Shown in pieces: positions 18,329 to 27,412 of a DNA stretch of 64,000 nucleotides. Source of the DNA: JBHHUI01 sp965248775. GTDB lineage: Bacteria > Chloroflexota > Anaerolineae > Anaerolineales > JBHHUI01. The stretch is taken from NCBI GenBank assembly GCA_965248775.1, contig OZ252150.1, forward strand, positions 4,464,001 through 4,528,000, in the 5' to 3' direction. Both the position numbers and the translations under genes were made by a program. The notes below the pieces were generated by a model. That model was not told the origin of the DNA and did no database searches. It saw only the letters and a program-made list of their open reading frames with translations. Position 1 is the first letter of the stretch. Each line of letters opens with the position of its first letter.

Positions 18329-19474
18329 ATGAGATGGATTGCGATTGTAACAGGATCGCGCGGCGAGTATGGCTACCTTCGCCCGATTATTCACGCAATC
18401 AACGCATGCAGCGATATGGAATATGACCTGATCGCCACCAATCTGCATTTGCTGTCCGATTTTGGCTACAGTCTGGGAGAACTCGAAAAAGACGGCGTGC
18501 AAGTGTCGGACAAGATTTATATGGCGCTGGATGGATACACTCCAGCATCCATGGCGAAATCGCTGGGGGTTTTCTTGCTGGGCGTGAGCGACGCGCTCGT
18601 GCGCTTACAACCCGATATCGTCTTGCTGGCTGGCGATCGCGGCGAGCAGCTGATGGCGGCGATTGCTGCTGCACACATGAGCATTCCTGTCGCCCACATT
18701 CAGGCCGGCGAACTCTCAGGCAATGTGGATGGAATGACGCGTCACGCCATTGCCCGCTATGCGCATATCCATTTTGCGGCGAATGAAGATGCCGCGGAGC
18801 GGCTGCGTAAGACTGGTGAAGAGGAGTTTCGCATTCATCTCACCGGCGCCCCGCAATTGGACGAATTCGTGAATGGCGATTACGCCTCGGAAGAGGAAGT
18901 GAAGCGCACCTACAATCTAAGTGGGACTGAGCCGCTGATACTTTTCGTCCAGCACTCGGTGACTGAAGAATTCGAAGATTCGGCACAGCAGGTACGCGAA
19001 ACCCTAGCGGCAGTGTGCCGGTTGGGCTACCAGACGATGATCGTGTTTCCAAATAATGATGCCGGCAGTGAGGAAGTGCGGAGCGTCATCGAGCGCAATC
19101 TACAACCCTTCATGCGTGTGGAACGCACGGTACCCCGCCGGATGTACATCGGGCTGATGAAAATGGCGAGCGCCATGGTAGGAAACTCCAGCAGCGGGTT
19201 GATCGAAGCCCCGCTTTTCAATCTTCCGGTTGTGAATGTCGGGACGCGGCAACGCAACCGCTATCGTGGCGAGAACGTCATCGACGTTCCCGCCGAAAGC
19301 GCTGCCATCCAGGCTGCGCTCGAAGATGCCTTGCAGCCCGGCTTCCGCAAAGCCCTGCAGGCTCAATCATTCAAGCCTTATTTCGGCGACGGCAAGGTGG
19401 CCAAGCGGATTGTGGATATTTTGCAAGAGACCCCGATCGATGAAAGGCTATTGAAGAAGCAACTCGCGTATTGA
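18329..19474 (+). CDS. neuC: UDP-N-acetylglucosamine 2-epimerase, hydrolysing (NeuC), intact copy
   Basis: This 381-residue GT-B-fold epimerase starts RWIAIVTGSRGEYGYLRPI. ATG 18329 is preferred over ATG 18308 because GCAGGT lies before it and the matching codon starts copy 1. Hallmarks are LLAGDRGEQLMAAIAAAHM, VAHIQAGELSGNVDG, ARYAHIHFAANEDAA, HLTGAPQLDEF, VGNSSSGLIEAP and GTRQRNRYRGENVIDV. It makes ManNAc from UDP-GlcNAc, the substrate of NeuB. It is the only undamaged neuC in the window, complementing intact neuA and neuB about 6 kb upstream. TTGA at its end overlaps a possible start of the CBS gene. Confidence 0.92.
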   Translation: MRWIAIVTGSRGEYGYLRPIIHAINACSDMEYDLIATNLHLLSDFGYSLGELEKDGVQVSDKIYMALDGYTPASMAKSLGVFLLGVSDALVRLQPDIVLLAGDRGEQLMAAIAAAHMSIPVAHIQAGELSGNVDGMTRHAIARYAHIHFAANEDAAERLRKTGEEEFRIHLTGAPQLDEFVNGDYASEEEVKRTYNLSGTEPLILFVQHSVTEEFEDSAQQVRETLAAVCRLGYQTMIVFPNNDAGSEEVRSVIERNLQPFMRVERTVPRRMYIGLMKMASAMVGNSSSGLIEAPLFNLPVVNVGTRQRNRYRGENVIDVPAESAAIQAALEDALQPGFRKALQAQSFKPYFGDGKVAKRIVDILQETPIDERLLKKQLAY

Positions 19475-19488
19475 GGGCTGTACTCGCA

Positions 19489-19842
19489 ATGAATGTCCAC
19501 GAAGATTTAGTGGTAGTTGTAACCGATGACATTCGAACTGCAATGGAAAGAATCACGCGCAACAAACATCGGGTTGTTGTCGTCCTCGACGGTCGCAAAG
19601 TGGTAGGCACCGTCAGCGACGGCGATATCCGGCGAGCGCTCTTGCACGACGTGCTGCCTATCGCTCCGGTCGAGACCATCATGAACTTAAACTGTATAGT
19701 CACGACGAGTCGCGAGCCTCGAGAGCAAAGAGCAATTGTGGAGCGCGAACTCATCACGCTGTTGCCAGTCGTGGATGAGAGCAGGGAATTGGTAGATGTG
19801 ATTTTGGCCTTTGAGCCGTTTAGTGAGTCTGACTCAGCCTGA
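19489..19842 (+). CDS. Stand-alone CBS-domain protein
   Basis: This small protein of about 117 residues is made of a CBS-pair-like fold: ITRNKHRVVVVLDGRKVVGTVS and GDIRRALL form the first unit, LLPVVDESRELVDVILAFEP the second. CBS units bind adenosyl ligands and regulate attached enzymes. In legionaminate clusters a CBS pair is fused to the PtmE-type nucleotidyltransferase. Here no nucleotidyltransferase domain follows, so it is either a free regulatory subunit or the surviving N-terminus of such a gene. A TTG at 19471 overlapping the neuC stop is an alternative start. Confidence 0.7.
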   Translation: MNVHEDLVVVVTDDIRTAMERITRNKHRVVVVLDGRKVVGTVSDGDIRRALLHDVLPIAPVETIMNLNCIVTTSREPREQRAIVERELITLLPVVDESRELVDVILAFEPFSESDSA

Positions 19843-19855
19843 TTTTCCTCGTGAT

Positions 19856-21583
19856 ATGAAAACTAGGCGCGCAAAATCAGCCCTAAGACTGATGGGTCTG
19901 TTACCCGCTGTGAGACGGACTCGCCATTGGTTGCATCTAGCCCGCAATCCTGCCGAACGCAGGCGGGCGGCGATAAAACGACGGGAATTTGAACTCTTCC
20001 GTAGGCAATATATGCAGCTATTTCGGCATCATCTTTACAGACCGGGTGCAGTACACGGCAAGGTTTTGGTGGTTAGCCTTGGGATGGTCGATGTGGTGCG
20101 GGTCGAATTAGCTTTGATCAAGGCGTTCGAAGCAGCCGGCTATGTGCCGTGCGTGGTAATGGATTACGATCCCGACCTCGTGCAATACTACAAAGCAGCC
20201 GGCATCAGCAACATTCAATTCTGGGATGATTACGGATACCCAGATGCGAGCAGGTGGGCACATTCTGCGCTAGACAAAGTGCACACATCTGCAGATCTGC
20301 TTGCGCTGCAGCTAAATCAGATTCGGGTAGGCAAGTATGCAGCATCGACGGTCCTGCGCTATTTTCGATTGGGTGAGTTGAATATCAAGTCTCCAGAGAT
20401 TCGACGCTATTTAGAAGTTTATCTGAGCGCAGCAGCCCGCTCTGCAATAGCCGCTGAGGCGATTGTTGCCGCGCTGCAGCCCCAATTGGCCTTGTCTATT
20501 GATATCGGTTACAGCCCGCGTGGAGAAATGTTTGATGCCTGTCATGCCGCGGGCGTCGACACCATTACCTGGAATTCAGCCCACAAGAACAATACGCTCA
20601 TGTTGAAGCGTTACCGCCTGGCGAACAGGAACATCCATCATTCTTCCCTGTCAGATGAAACGTGGGCTGCGCTCTGCGCGGCGGAATGGACGGAAGCACA
20701 CCGGCAATGCCTGCACACCGAACTCTTTGGCGCTTATAACAGTGGTGAGTGGTACAGTGAAGTGGGCACCCAGTTCGCTGCACAGTTCGTGGACCAAAGC
20801 GAGATACAACACAGGCTAGGCCTCGATCCGGGCAAGAAAACTGCGGTCGTATTCGCACACATTTTTTGGGACGCAACTTTTTTCTGGGGCACCGACTTAT
20901 TTGACAGCTATCAGGATTGGTTCGTTGAAACCTTGCGAGCTGCCGGTGCAAACGCTAACGTAAATTGGATCCTGAAAGTTCATCCTGGAAACACTGTGAA
21001 GAATCAGCGCGACGGGGTGCATGCTGAGCCGTCTGAAATTGCAGCCATCCGCGACCACATCGGGAATTTGCCGCCGCACGTTGTCCTGCTCGATGCCGAT
21101 ACAGACATTAGCACTTATTCGCTTCTTAAAGTTGTGGACTACTGCTTGACTGTGCGCGGCACCGTTGGAATCGAAGCGGCTAGCTTTGGGATATCCGTCC
21201 TCACGGCCGGGACTGGTCGCTTTGATCGACGCGGCTTTACTTTCGATTCGGACACCAAAGAAGAATATCTTGTGAAAGTTGCAAATATCCATGATGTTCC
21301 ACCTCTTGCGAAAAATCAGCGGGAATTGGCCGAACGCTTTGCATACGGGACATTCGTGGCCCGCCCCTTGCCGTTAGAATCCGTCTCGCTGGAATATGTA
21401 CGCGATGATCGGGCGAGCGTGCAGACGCGTGTCCATCTTGACACGCCCGAAGAATGGAACGATGCCTCCGATGTTCAATCGGTTGCGGTGTGGATTCGAG
21501 CGAATACAGAGGACTTCTTAACCCCAGGACACATCTCTGACAGCCACGCTGATCGTGCTCACACCCAGGCCAAGGTGAATTGA
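19856..21583 (+). CDS. Capsule polysaccharide biosynthesis-type protein
   Basis: This 575-residue protein has a C-terminal GT-B-like half typical of capsule transferases. It has the motif LKVHPGNTVKN, the segment STYSLLKVVDYCLTVRGTVG, then GIEAASFGISVLTAG. This pattern is shared by KpsC/KpsS-like and related capsule enzymes. The basic N-terminus (residues 1-50, rich in Arg) may bind membrane. ATG 19856 is preferred over an earlier TTG that overlaps the CBS gene. A decayed partial copy follows at 21913. The stop overlaps the start of an asnB remnant (TGATG). The specific sugar is unknown. Confidence 0.7.
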   Translation: MKTRRAKSALRLMGLLPAVRRTRHWLHLARNPAERRRAAIKRREFELFRRQYMQLFRHHLYRPGAVHGKVLVVSLGMVDVVRVELALIKAFEAAGYVPCVVMDYDPDLVQYYKAAGISNIQFWDDYGYPDASRWAHSALDKVHTSADLLALQLNQIRVGKYAASTVLRYFRLGELNIKSPEIRRYLEVYLSAAARSAIAAEAIVAALQPQLALSIDIGYSPRGEMFDACHAAGVDTITWNSAHKNNTLMLKRYRLANRNIHHSSLSDETWAALCAAEWTEAHRQCLHTELFGAYNSGEWYSEVGTQFAAQFVDQSEIQHRLGLDPGKKTAVVFAHIFWDATFFWGTDLFDSYQDWFVETLRAAGANANVNWILKVHPGNTVKNQRDGVHAEPSEIAAIRDHIGNLPPHVVLLDADTDISTYSLLKVVDYCLTVRGTVGIEAASFGISVLTAGTGRFDRRGFTFDSDTKEEYLVKVANIHDVPPLAKNQRELAERFAYGTFVARPLPLESVSLEYVRDDRASVQTRVHLDTPEEWNDASDVQSVAVWIRANTEDFLTPGHISDSHADRAHTQAKVN

Positions 21584-21886
21584 TGTGTGGAATCGTCGGA
21601 TTCGCCGGCTGCATTGAATCCCGCTTGCTCAATCAGCTAATTCAAATCCAGCAGCATCGCGGGGCTGACGATAGCGGCGAGTGTCGCGATCCTGACAATT
21701 GAATTATGGTGGTCATGCGCCGACTCAGTATTCTTGAAGTCGCAGGGGGACACCAGCACATGAGCAATGAGGAGGATTCGCTATGGTTCGTCTTCAACGG
21801 TGAGATATACGACGTGTCCCCGCTGCGCCAGGACTTGGAGCAGCGGGGACAAAGATTTCAAACTTCGCATTCGGATAAGACCCGGG
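21583..21886 (+). pseudogene. asnB-like amidotransferase, N-terminal remnant
   Basis: The frame starts MCGIVGFAG, with the N-terminal nucleophile Cys of glutamine-hydrolysing asparagine synthetases. It continues QQHRGADDSGE, hits TGA at 21700-21702, then resumes in frame with RRLSILEVAGGHQHMSNEE and FNGEIYDVSPLRQDLEQRG. Homology ends near 21886 and the synthetase domain is absent. Such enzymes often amidate uronic acids in glycan clusters. It overlaps the capsule gene stop, as expected for a coupled partner gene. Confidence 0.8.
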
Positions 21887-21912
21887 CTGAGTATCGTACG
21901 GTGGAATAGATG

Positions 21913-22802
21913 GTAGCATACCGTCAATGCTTCCAAGGGGAGCTCATTGAATCCTATCGCAGTGGTGAGTGGTATTCGGAAGTGTGCACCCTTTCGGCAC
22001 GCGTCTGGTAGATGGAGACGAAATTTACCGACGACTGCGACTTGTCCGGAATGAGAAGACAGCAGTGATATTCGCGCACATCTTTTGGGATGGTACGTTC
22101 TTCTGGGGGGGAAGACTTGTTCATTGGTTACGAGGAATGGTTTCTTGAAACAGTGCGTGCTGCGTGCGCGAACGAGAAGGCCAACTGGATCGTGAAGATT
22201 CACCCGGAAAATATTGTAAAGAATCGGCGCGATGGTGTACCCGGTGAACCGTCGGAAGTAGTCGCAATTCGTGAGCACATTGGCGACTTGCCGTCTCATG
22301 TCGTAATGCTTGACGCGTCCACCGATATCAGCACATATTCATTGTTTCAGATCATGGATTATTGCCTGACCGTGTGGGGTACTGTGGGAATTGAAGCCGT
22401 GAGTTTCGGAGTGCCTGTTCTGACGGCTGGGATAGGTCACTATGAGTATCGTGGATTCACGGTTGATTCGGATTCGCGTACTGAGTATCTCAGCAGGCTC
22501 GCACCGATTCATGAACAGCCATTGCTTTCCGCTCACGAACGCAAATTGGCGTCCGCTTCGGTTATGGCACATATGTGTCACGACCCCTGCCACTGGAAGG
22601 CATCTCACTCGAATACGGGCGTGACGAGAAAGCCAGCGTTGGAGTACAAGTCAACCTCGGTACGCCTTATGATTGGGAAGACGCTCGGGATATCCAATCC
22701 CTCGCAACTTGAATCTGGTCGGGCCGGGAGGATTATCCGGAACCGGACTTCCCCATTAGCGATACAAGTGACAGGGCTGAACGCGTCATTGCAGCGCCTT
22801 AA
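21913..22802 (+). pseudogene. Second, degraded copy of the capsule-type gene
   Basis: The sequence matches the C-terminal 300 codons of the gene at 19856, spread over different frames. Shared pieces are SGEWYSEV, WIVKIHPENIVKNRRDG, HVVMLDASTDISTYSL, GTVGIEAVSFGVPVLTAG, FTVDSDSRTEYL and, after a frameshift, DWEDARDIQS. The 5' half is missing and was replaced by the asnB remnant. Frame changes occur near 22110 and 22600. The decayed frame ends in TAA at 22800-22802. Confidence 0.85.
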
Positions 22803-22870
22803 TGTGCAGCATCATCGGATTGATAGGTTTTCGGTATTTCTTGATGGCACCGGAACGCCTGGTGAGATAG
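22802..22870 (+). pseudogene. Start of a second asnB remnant
   Basis: ATG 22802 overlaps the TAA of the degraded capsule copy and encodes MCSIIGLIGF before losing similarity and stopping at TAG 22868. This repeats the arrangement capsule gene then asnB seen at 21583, so the pair was duplicated as a unit. Positions 22871-23032 hold nothing I recognise. Confidence 0.5.
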
Positions 22871-23032
22871 GGTTTTTGTTGCCGGATGTTCACGTTTGCT
22901 ATGTTGATGATCATCTTGCAGGGCGTGCTGATAGGATGGGCTAGGCGTGGTCAGTGTTGATGTTTCTATAGTAGCGCGCAATTTATATCCGGAAGCAGCA
23001 ACGGATTGGTATATTCTGGAGCGAGAAGTTTT

Positions 23033-24022
23033 ATGAAACGGGAATCTATGTCCGCTTATCGTGCTCCTCAGACAGGTGCGCCACTTAATCTATTGTTATC
23101 AAGAGAGGATGACAGGGGAGAAGTGGTAGAAGGCACACTTCAAGATGCTTCAAACGGTATCAAATATCCGATTCTGAATGGCCTGCCACGCTTTGTCGAG
23201 AGCACCGATTATGTTGAGAGTTTCGGTTACCAGTGGAATAAGTTCAGGCTTGTTCAATTGGATAGCGTGAATGGCTCCACACTGAGCCTGGATCGCTTTT
23301 TTCAAGGCACTAACTGGACTCCCGAAGATCTATCAGGTGCACGTGTTCTTGAGGCGGGATGTGGTGCGGGTCGTTTTACCGAAATACTGCTCTCGACAGG
23401 TGCGGATGTCTGGTCATTTGACTACAGTAGGTCTGTTGACGCCGCTTGGCTGACTCATCGGGGGCATACCGGCCTGAACCTGTGCCAGGCAGATATTTAG
23501 GCAATGCCTTTTATGTTAGCTTCATTTGATTTTATCTTTTGTTTTGGTGTCCTTCAACACACACCTCGTCCACGAGAAGCGTTTCTCGAACTCGTTCGCT
23601 ATTTGCGTCCGGGAGGTGAGATCGCGATCGATATTTATAAACGCGAGACAGGTATTAGTAAATTGCGATCCAAATATTGGTATAGGAATCTTACATTACG
23701 CGTACCTCCTAAAATGTTGATGCAATTATTTCAATGGTATTTGCCTTTCTGGATGCCGGCCGACAATTTTTTGACAAAGATCCCCTTAGTCGGGAACTAT
23801 CTGTCGATACCAATACCATGCTGGAATAAGTCCAATTTGCCCATTGACCGCAAACTGCAAATCGAGTGGACAGTCCTGGATACATTCGACGCATTTTCTG
23901 CCCAGTATGATCAACCACAATCGATTAATGTGGTGCAATTATGGTTTGAACAAGCAGGGTTAATAAATGTAGATGTCCGTCCCGGTGGAAACGGTATTGT
24001 CGGTAATGCTCGCCAACCGTAA
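23033..24022 (+). pseudogene. SAM methyltransferase with a single in-frame TAG
   Basis: The 330-codon frame starts MKRESMSAYRAPQTG and has a class I methyltransferase core. Motif I is LEAGCGAGRFTEILL (about residue 107), and the acidic strand-2 residue lies in VWSFDYS. A TAG at 23498-23500 lies inside the sequence QADI*AMPF, where this family normally has Tyr (QADIYALPF). After it the frame continues perfectly with DFIFCFGVLQHTPRPREAF and LRPGGEIAIDIYK. One base change would restore it. The N-terminal segment (YPILNGLPRFV) is a Trm112-like small domain often fused to such enzymes. Confidence 0.82.
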
Positions 24023-24054
24023 TGACAATGATGGATAGGTAACTATATTATCGG

Positions 24055-24834
24055 ATGAATGCAGATCATATCTTAGAGAATTATCAGCCACATGAGATTC
24101 AATGGACGCCATGGCACGTCCTGAATCTCTGGCGATATTATTCGACAAACCCAGCATTTGACGAAGCATACTTCAGCCTTCACTCAGGTTCTTCCATTCT
24201 GCAGTTTGTCGAGCATTTTGTGTCACTGAGGACACGTCACGTACTTGATTTCGGCTGTGGGCGCGGACATATGCTTAGGTACTTGATTGATCAAGGTGTG
24301 GCATGCCGGGGGCTGGAATTTTCGGAGGATTCGGCAAAAGCAACGGAGACCTATATTGGGGGTGAGCCGCTCTTTGATGGGGTCATTCTGGCTCAAGACG
24401 TTCCCACATCACTGTTCGAAGAAACCGAGGACGTCATACTCCTTGTAGAAGTTGTCGAGCATCTCTTTGACGAACAACTCGTGCCAACTCTGCAGGAGGC
24501 ATATCGCATATTGCGTCCTGGCGGATACGTGGTGGCTACTACGCCCCACGTCGAAGACCTAAAAGCTAATATTCTGCATTGTCCAGAGTGCGGCGCGACC
24601 TTCCATCGCTGGCAGCACATGCGTTCAGTGACTGCTGCCGCTCTATCAGGTTGGATGCAGGAGGCCGGATTCCAGGAAGTGGTGTGCCGTCCGGTATATT
24701 TCAAGCCGCAGGCCACAGTATTTGGCCGCCTTTATCAGAAGCTTTACAGTGGCTATCGGCGACTGCGTGGCGATCATCCTCAATCCCCGCACTTGATCTA
24801 TATCGGCCGGAAGTCCGCAGCGACCGCAACTTGA
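24055..24834 (+). CDS. Class I SAM-dependent methyltransferase with CxxC motif
   Basis: This 259-residue protein has motif I VLDFGCGRGHMLRYL near residues 63-77 and a post-motif acidic residue in LEFSEDSA. Motif II-like LVEVVEHLFDEQLVP and motif III LRPGGYVVATTPH follow. A CPECGATFHRWQH segment near 177-189 probably binds zinc, as in UbiG/SAM methyltransferases acting on glycans. It probably methylates a sugar or chain terminus. Spacing to the next gene is short, so they are likely co-transcribed. Confidence 0.85.
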   Translation: MNADHILENYQPHEIQWTPWHVLNLWRYYSTNPAFDEAYFSLHSGSSILQFVEHFVSLRTRHVLDFGCGRGHMLRYLIDQGVACRGLEFSEDSAKATETYIGGEPLFDGVILAQDVPTSLFEETEDVILLVEVVEHLFDEQLVPTLQEAYRILRPGGYVVATTPHVEDLKANILHCPECGATFHRWQHMRSVTAAALSGWMQEAGFQEVVCRPVYFKPQATVFGRLYQKLYSGYRRLRGDHPQSPHLIYIGRKSAATAT

Positions 24835-24862
24835 TCCTATCTTGACAGACGAAAGTCCCACA

Positions 24863-26122
24863 ATGCAAACGCTACTCTCACTGCGTAATGCTAGTGTAGG
24901 CCGGCTGCTGTTGAGTGGGGTTGCTGTAATACTAACACTTGTTGTGATCGAAATTGGCCTCCGAGTATTCGATTACGGTAGTGAGTTTCCGGACGCACTG
25001 CCGCCGAAGTATGTGCGCGTTTATGATCCGTGGCGCGGATTCTATCTGCAGCCTAATCAATTAATTAGATGGACGAGTACTTGTTTCGATGTACAGGGAA
25101 TTGAGACAAATAGCTTTGGCATGCGCGACCGCGAGCGTGTTATCGAAAAATCGGGCCCGCGCGTAGCGTTGCTGGGGGATTCATTTATGCGAGCGTTTGA
25201 AGTCGGCAATAACCATGTCATTAATCGGGTGCTCGAAGACGAATTCCCTAGTGTAGAATTTCTCAACTTCGGCGAGAGTGGTCATGGCACCATCCAGGCT
25301 TTCCAGACCTATGACAAATTCGCGTATCAATTTGAGCCCGACATCGTCATTTATTTCATGTATGCCAATGATGTGTCGGACGACCATTACCAGCTGCGGG
25401 CATGGCGAGGGGCAAAGCCGGGTGCTGTCCTTCCCGGCGGTGACAACTACCCCGACTACGTAAAAGTTGACGGAGAATGGGAGTTTGTGACCCCTACCGA
25501 TCAGTATTCAGGACCTACGGGGATTTTGGCTCTTAAGACTTGGCTCGGCCGTCACGTTCGAATTTACTTGTTTGGAAGGCACATCCGTGACGCGATCGTT
25601 CTGTTCCGCACGCAATCGACTAGTGGAGTGCAGACGATTTCATCCGAAGGCCCAATATTCTTCCCCGCGGCCGAGGGGACCGAAATCTCAACGCCATGGA
25701 TGCATCTTTTAGCGCTTGCCCCGCCCCAGAACAAGTACTGGAACGAGGCCTGGGAGATAACCTTGTACTCGCTTCAGATTCTGGCAGAGTCAGTTAGCGC
25801 CACTGGAGCGCAATTTGTCGTGGTGGGTATCCCAGACGCGGATGTGTTCCGTATCCAGGAGTCGAGTTTCGAGACCGTGACAGGCGAAGCGGCGCCAGAC
25901 GGATTTGATCCGAACTACTACTACGATGTCATTGGTGGTTTTCTGACCGAGCAGCAGATTCCATTTTTAAATCTGCAGCAACTGTATCCAGAGTATGTTG
26001 TAGACCCGATGTCTCTCTACCACGAATGCAATTTCCACTGGAACGAGGCTGGACACCGCGTGACGGCGGAGCTAGTGGCCGACTTCCTCCGCAGGGACAT
26101 AGCTGTTCTTGCTGGACAGTAG
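24863..26122 (+). CDS. Membrane-anchored SGNH/GDSL hydrolase-like protein, intact copy
   Basis: This protein of about 419 residues has one N-terminal membrane helix (LLLSGVAVILTLVVIEIGL) and then an extracytoplasmic SGNH domain. Block I is LLGDSFMRAFEVG with the Ser nucleophile. GESGHGTIQAFQTY follows, VVIYFMYANDVSDD carries the block III Asn, and CNFHWNEAGH carries the catalytic Asp/Glu-His region. Such proteins O-acetylate or de-acetylate glycans. TTG 24842 is an alternative start seven codons upstream. A truncated copy lies at 16505. Confidence 0.82.
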   Translation: MQTLLSLRNASVGRLLLSGVAVILTLVVIEIGLRVFDYGSEFPDALPPKYVRVYDPWRGFYLQPNQLIRWTSTCFDVQGIETNSFGMRDRERVIEKSGPRVALLGDSFMRAFEVGNNHVINRVLEDEFPSVEFLNFGESGHGTIQAFQTYDKFAYQFEPDIVIYFMYANDVSDDHYQLRAWRGAKPGAVLPGGDNYPDYVKVDGEWEFVTPTDQYSGPTGILALKTWLGRHVRIYLFGRHIRDAIVLFRTQSTSGVQTISSEGPIFFPAAEGTEISTPWMHLLALAPPQNKYWNEAWEITLYSLQILAESVSATGAQFVVVGIPDADVFRIQESSFETVTGEAAPDGFDPNYYYDVIGGFLTEQQIPFLNLQQLYPEYVVDPMSLYHECNFHWNEAGHRVTAELVADFLRRDIAVLAGQ

Positions 26123-26134
26123 CCGTCGGATGCA

Positions 26135-27409
26135 ATGAGCGGAGCGCAACCCAGTGTATTACATATTTCAAACGCCGACCGTTTGGGCGGAGCGGCCCGA
26201 TCTGCGTACAAGATTCACGCGGGCCTGCATCAGCAAGGGTGGCGCTCTCGTATGCTTGTCCGTTCGAAAGCCTCGGACGATCCGAATGTAGATCACGTTC
26301 ACCGGGGGAACGCGTGGTTGCGCGTGCTCGACGCTGCGGGCCGTGAACTTGTTGATCGTGGCGGTCTGCAATACCTTTACTATCCATCCTCCTTTTCCTT
26401 ACGCAATCATCCCTGGTTCCAAGAAGCAGATGTTGTCCAGCTTTATAATATCCACGGCGGATACTTTTCGTATCGGGCATTGCCGGCGCTCAGCCGCCTG
26501 CGCCCGGTGGTCTGGCGCCTTTCCGATATGTGGCCTCTTACCGGCCATTGTTCCTATTCTTATGAATGCGACCGCTGGCAAACAGGCTGCGGCAGTTGCC
26601 CACTGCTCGAAGACTATCCGGCGCTGCCCTGGGATACGACACGTTTGTTGTGGCGCATGAAACGGCGGATGTATGAACGGTCGCGGTTGACTTTGGTCAC
26701 GACCAATACGTGGATGGATCGATTGGTGGCCGAAAGCCCGCTACTGCAGCACTTCCCACGCCATATGATTCCGAATGGGGTTGATACGGAAGTGTTTCAC
26801 CCTATCCCAAAGAATTCTGCGCGCGAAGCGCTGGGTCTGTCAGCAAAGGCAAAAATAGTTTTATTTACCGCCCATGTCGCGCGCGCCGGGACGCGCAAAG
26901 GCGGCGAATTCGTGCCCATTGTAATGGAACGTCTCGCAGCTCAATGGGATGCGGACCTGGTACTGCTGGTCATGGGGGAGGGCGCCGAAGATTGGCCAGA
27001 CGATTCCCGATATTGTGTTCGGCGAGTAGGATTCACTCAAAGTGACCGGCTCATGGCCGTCGTCTATTCGGCGGCGGATGTACTGCTTTATCCTGCGCTG
27101 GCAGAAAACTTCCCCAATGTTGTTCTCGAGAGTATGGCATGCGGCACTGCGGTGGTTGCTTTTGACACGGGCGGCGTGATTGACATTGTGCGACATATGC
27201 AGACTGGATATCTGGCCAAGTATGCAGATGATGATGATCTCACGGAGGGGGTGCGTGCCCTTTTTGCCGACGACGCGTTGCGTGTCCGGCTCGGAGGGCA
27301 CGCTCGTGAGGTCGTCCTTTCCAGGTACACACAGGCACTAGAGGTTAGGAGCATCATTGAGCTTTATGAGTCAGTATGTGACCTAGAGCCGCGCGCCACG
27401 TTGGCATAG
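26135..27409 (+). CDS. GT4-family glycosyltransferase
   Basis: This 424-residue GT-B enzyme begins VLHISNADRLGGAARSAY, the glycine loop of GT4. Distinctive is SDMWPLTGHCSYSYECDRW with CGSCPLL, a cysteine-bearing segment seen in WcaC/AmsK-type transferases. The nucleotide-binding half has ENFPNVVLESMACGTAVVAF (the E-x7-E) preceded by VLLYPAL. It transfers a sugar during repeat-unit assembly at the inner face of the membrane. It sits 12 bases after the SGNH gene and 3 bases before the next transferase. Confidence 0.88.
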   Translation: MSGAQPSVLHISNADRLGGAARSAYKIHAGLHQQGWRSRMLVRSKASDDPNVDHVHRGNAWLRVLDAAGRELVDRGGLQYLYYPSSFSLRNHPWFQEADVVQLYNIHGGYFSYRALPALSRLRPVVWRLSDMWPLTGHCSYSYECDRWQTGCGSCPLLEDYPALPWDTTRLLWRMKRRMYERSRLTLVTTNTWMDRLVAESPLLQHFPRHMIPNGVDTEVFHPIPKNSAREALGLSAKAKIVLFTAHVARAGTRKGGEFVPIVMERLAAQWDADLVLLVMGEGAEDWPDDSRYCVRRVGFTQSDRLMAVVYSAADVLLYPALAENFPNVVLESMACGTAVVAFDTGGVIDIVRHMQTGYLAKYADDDDLTEGVRALFADDALRVRLGGHAREVVLSRYTQALEVRSIIELYESVCDLEPRATLA

Positions 27410-27412
27410 ACT

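Noticed and set aside
14331..23500. Reassigned TAG codons (pyrrolysine or similar) because two genes have in-frame TAG
   Set aside because: TAG ends several healthy genes in the window (for example at 27409, 46568 and 54234), and TGA and TAA stops interrupt other pseudogenes at the same rate, so ordinary nonsense mutation is simpler.
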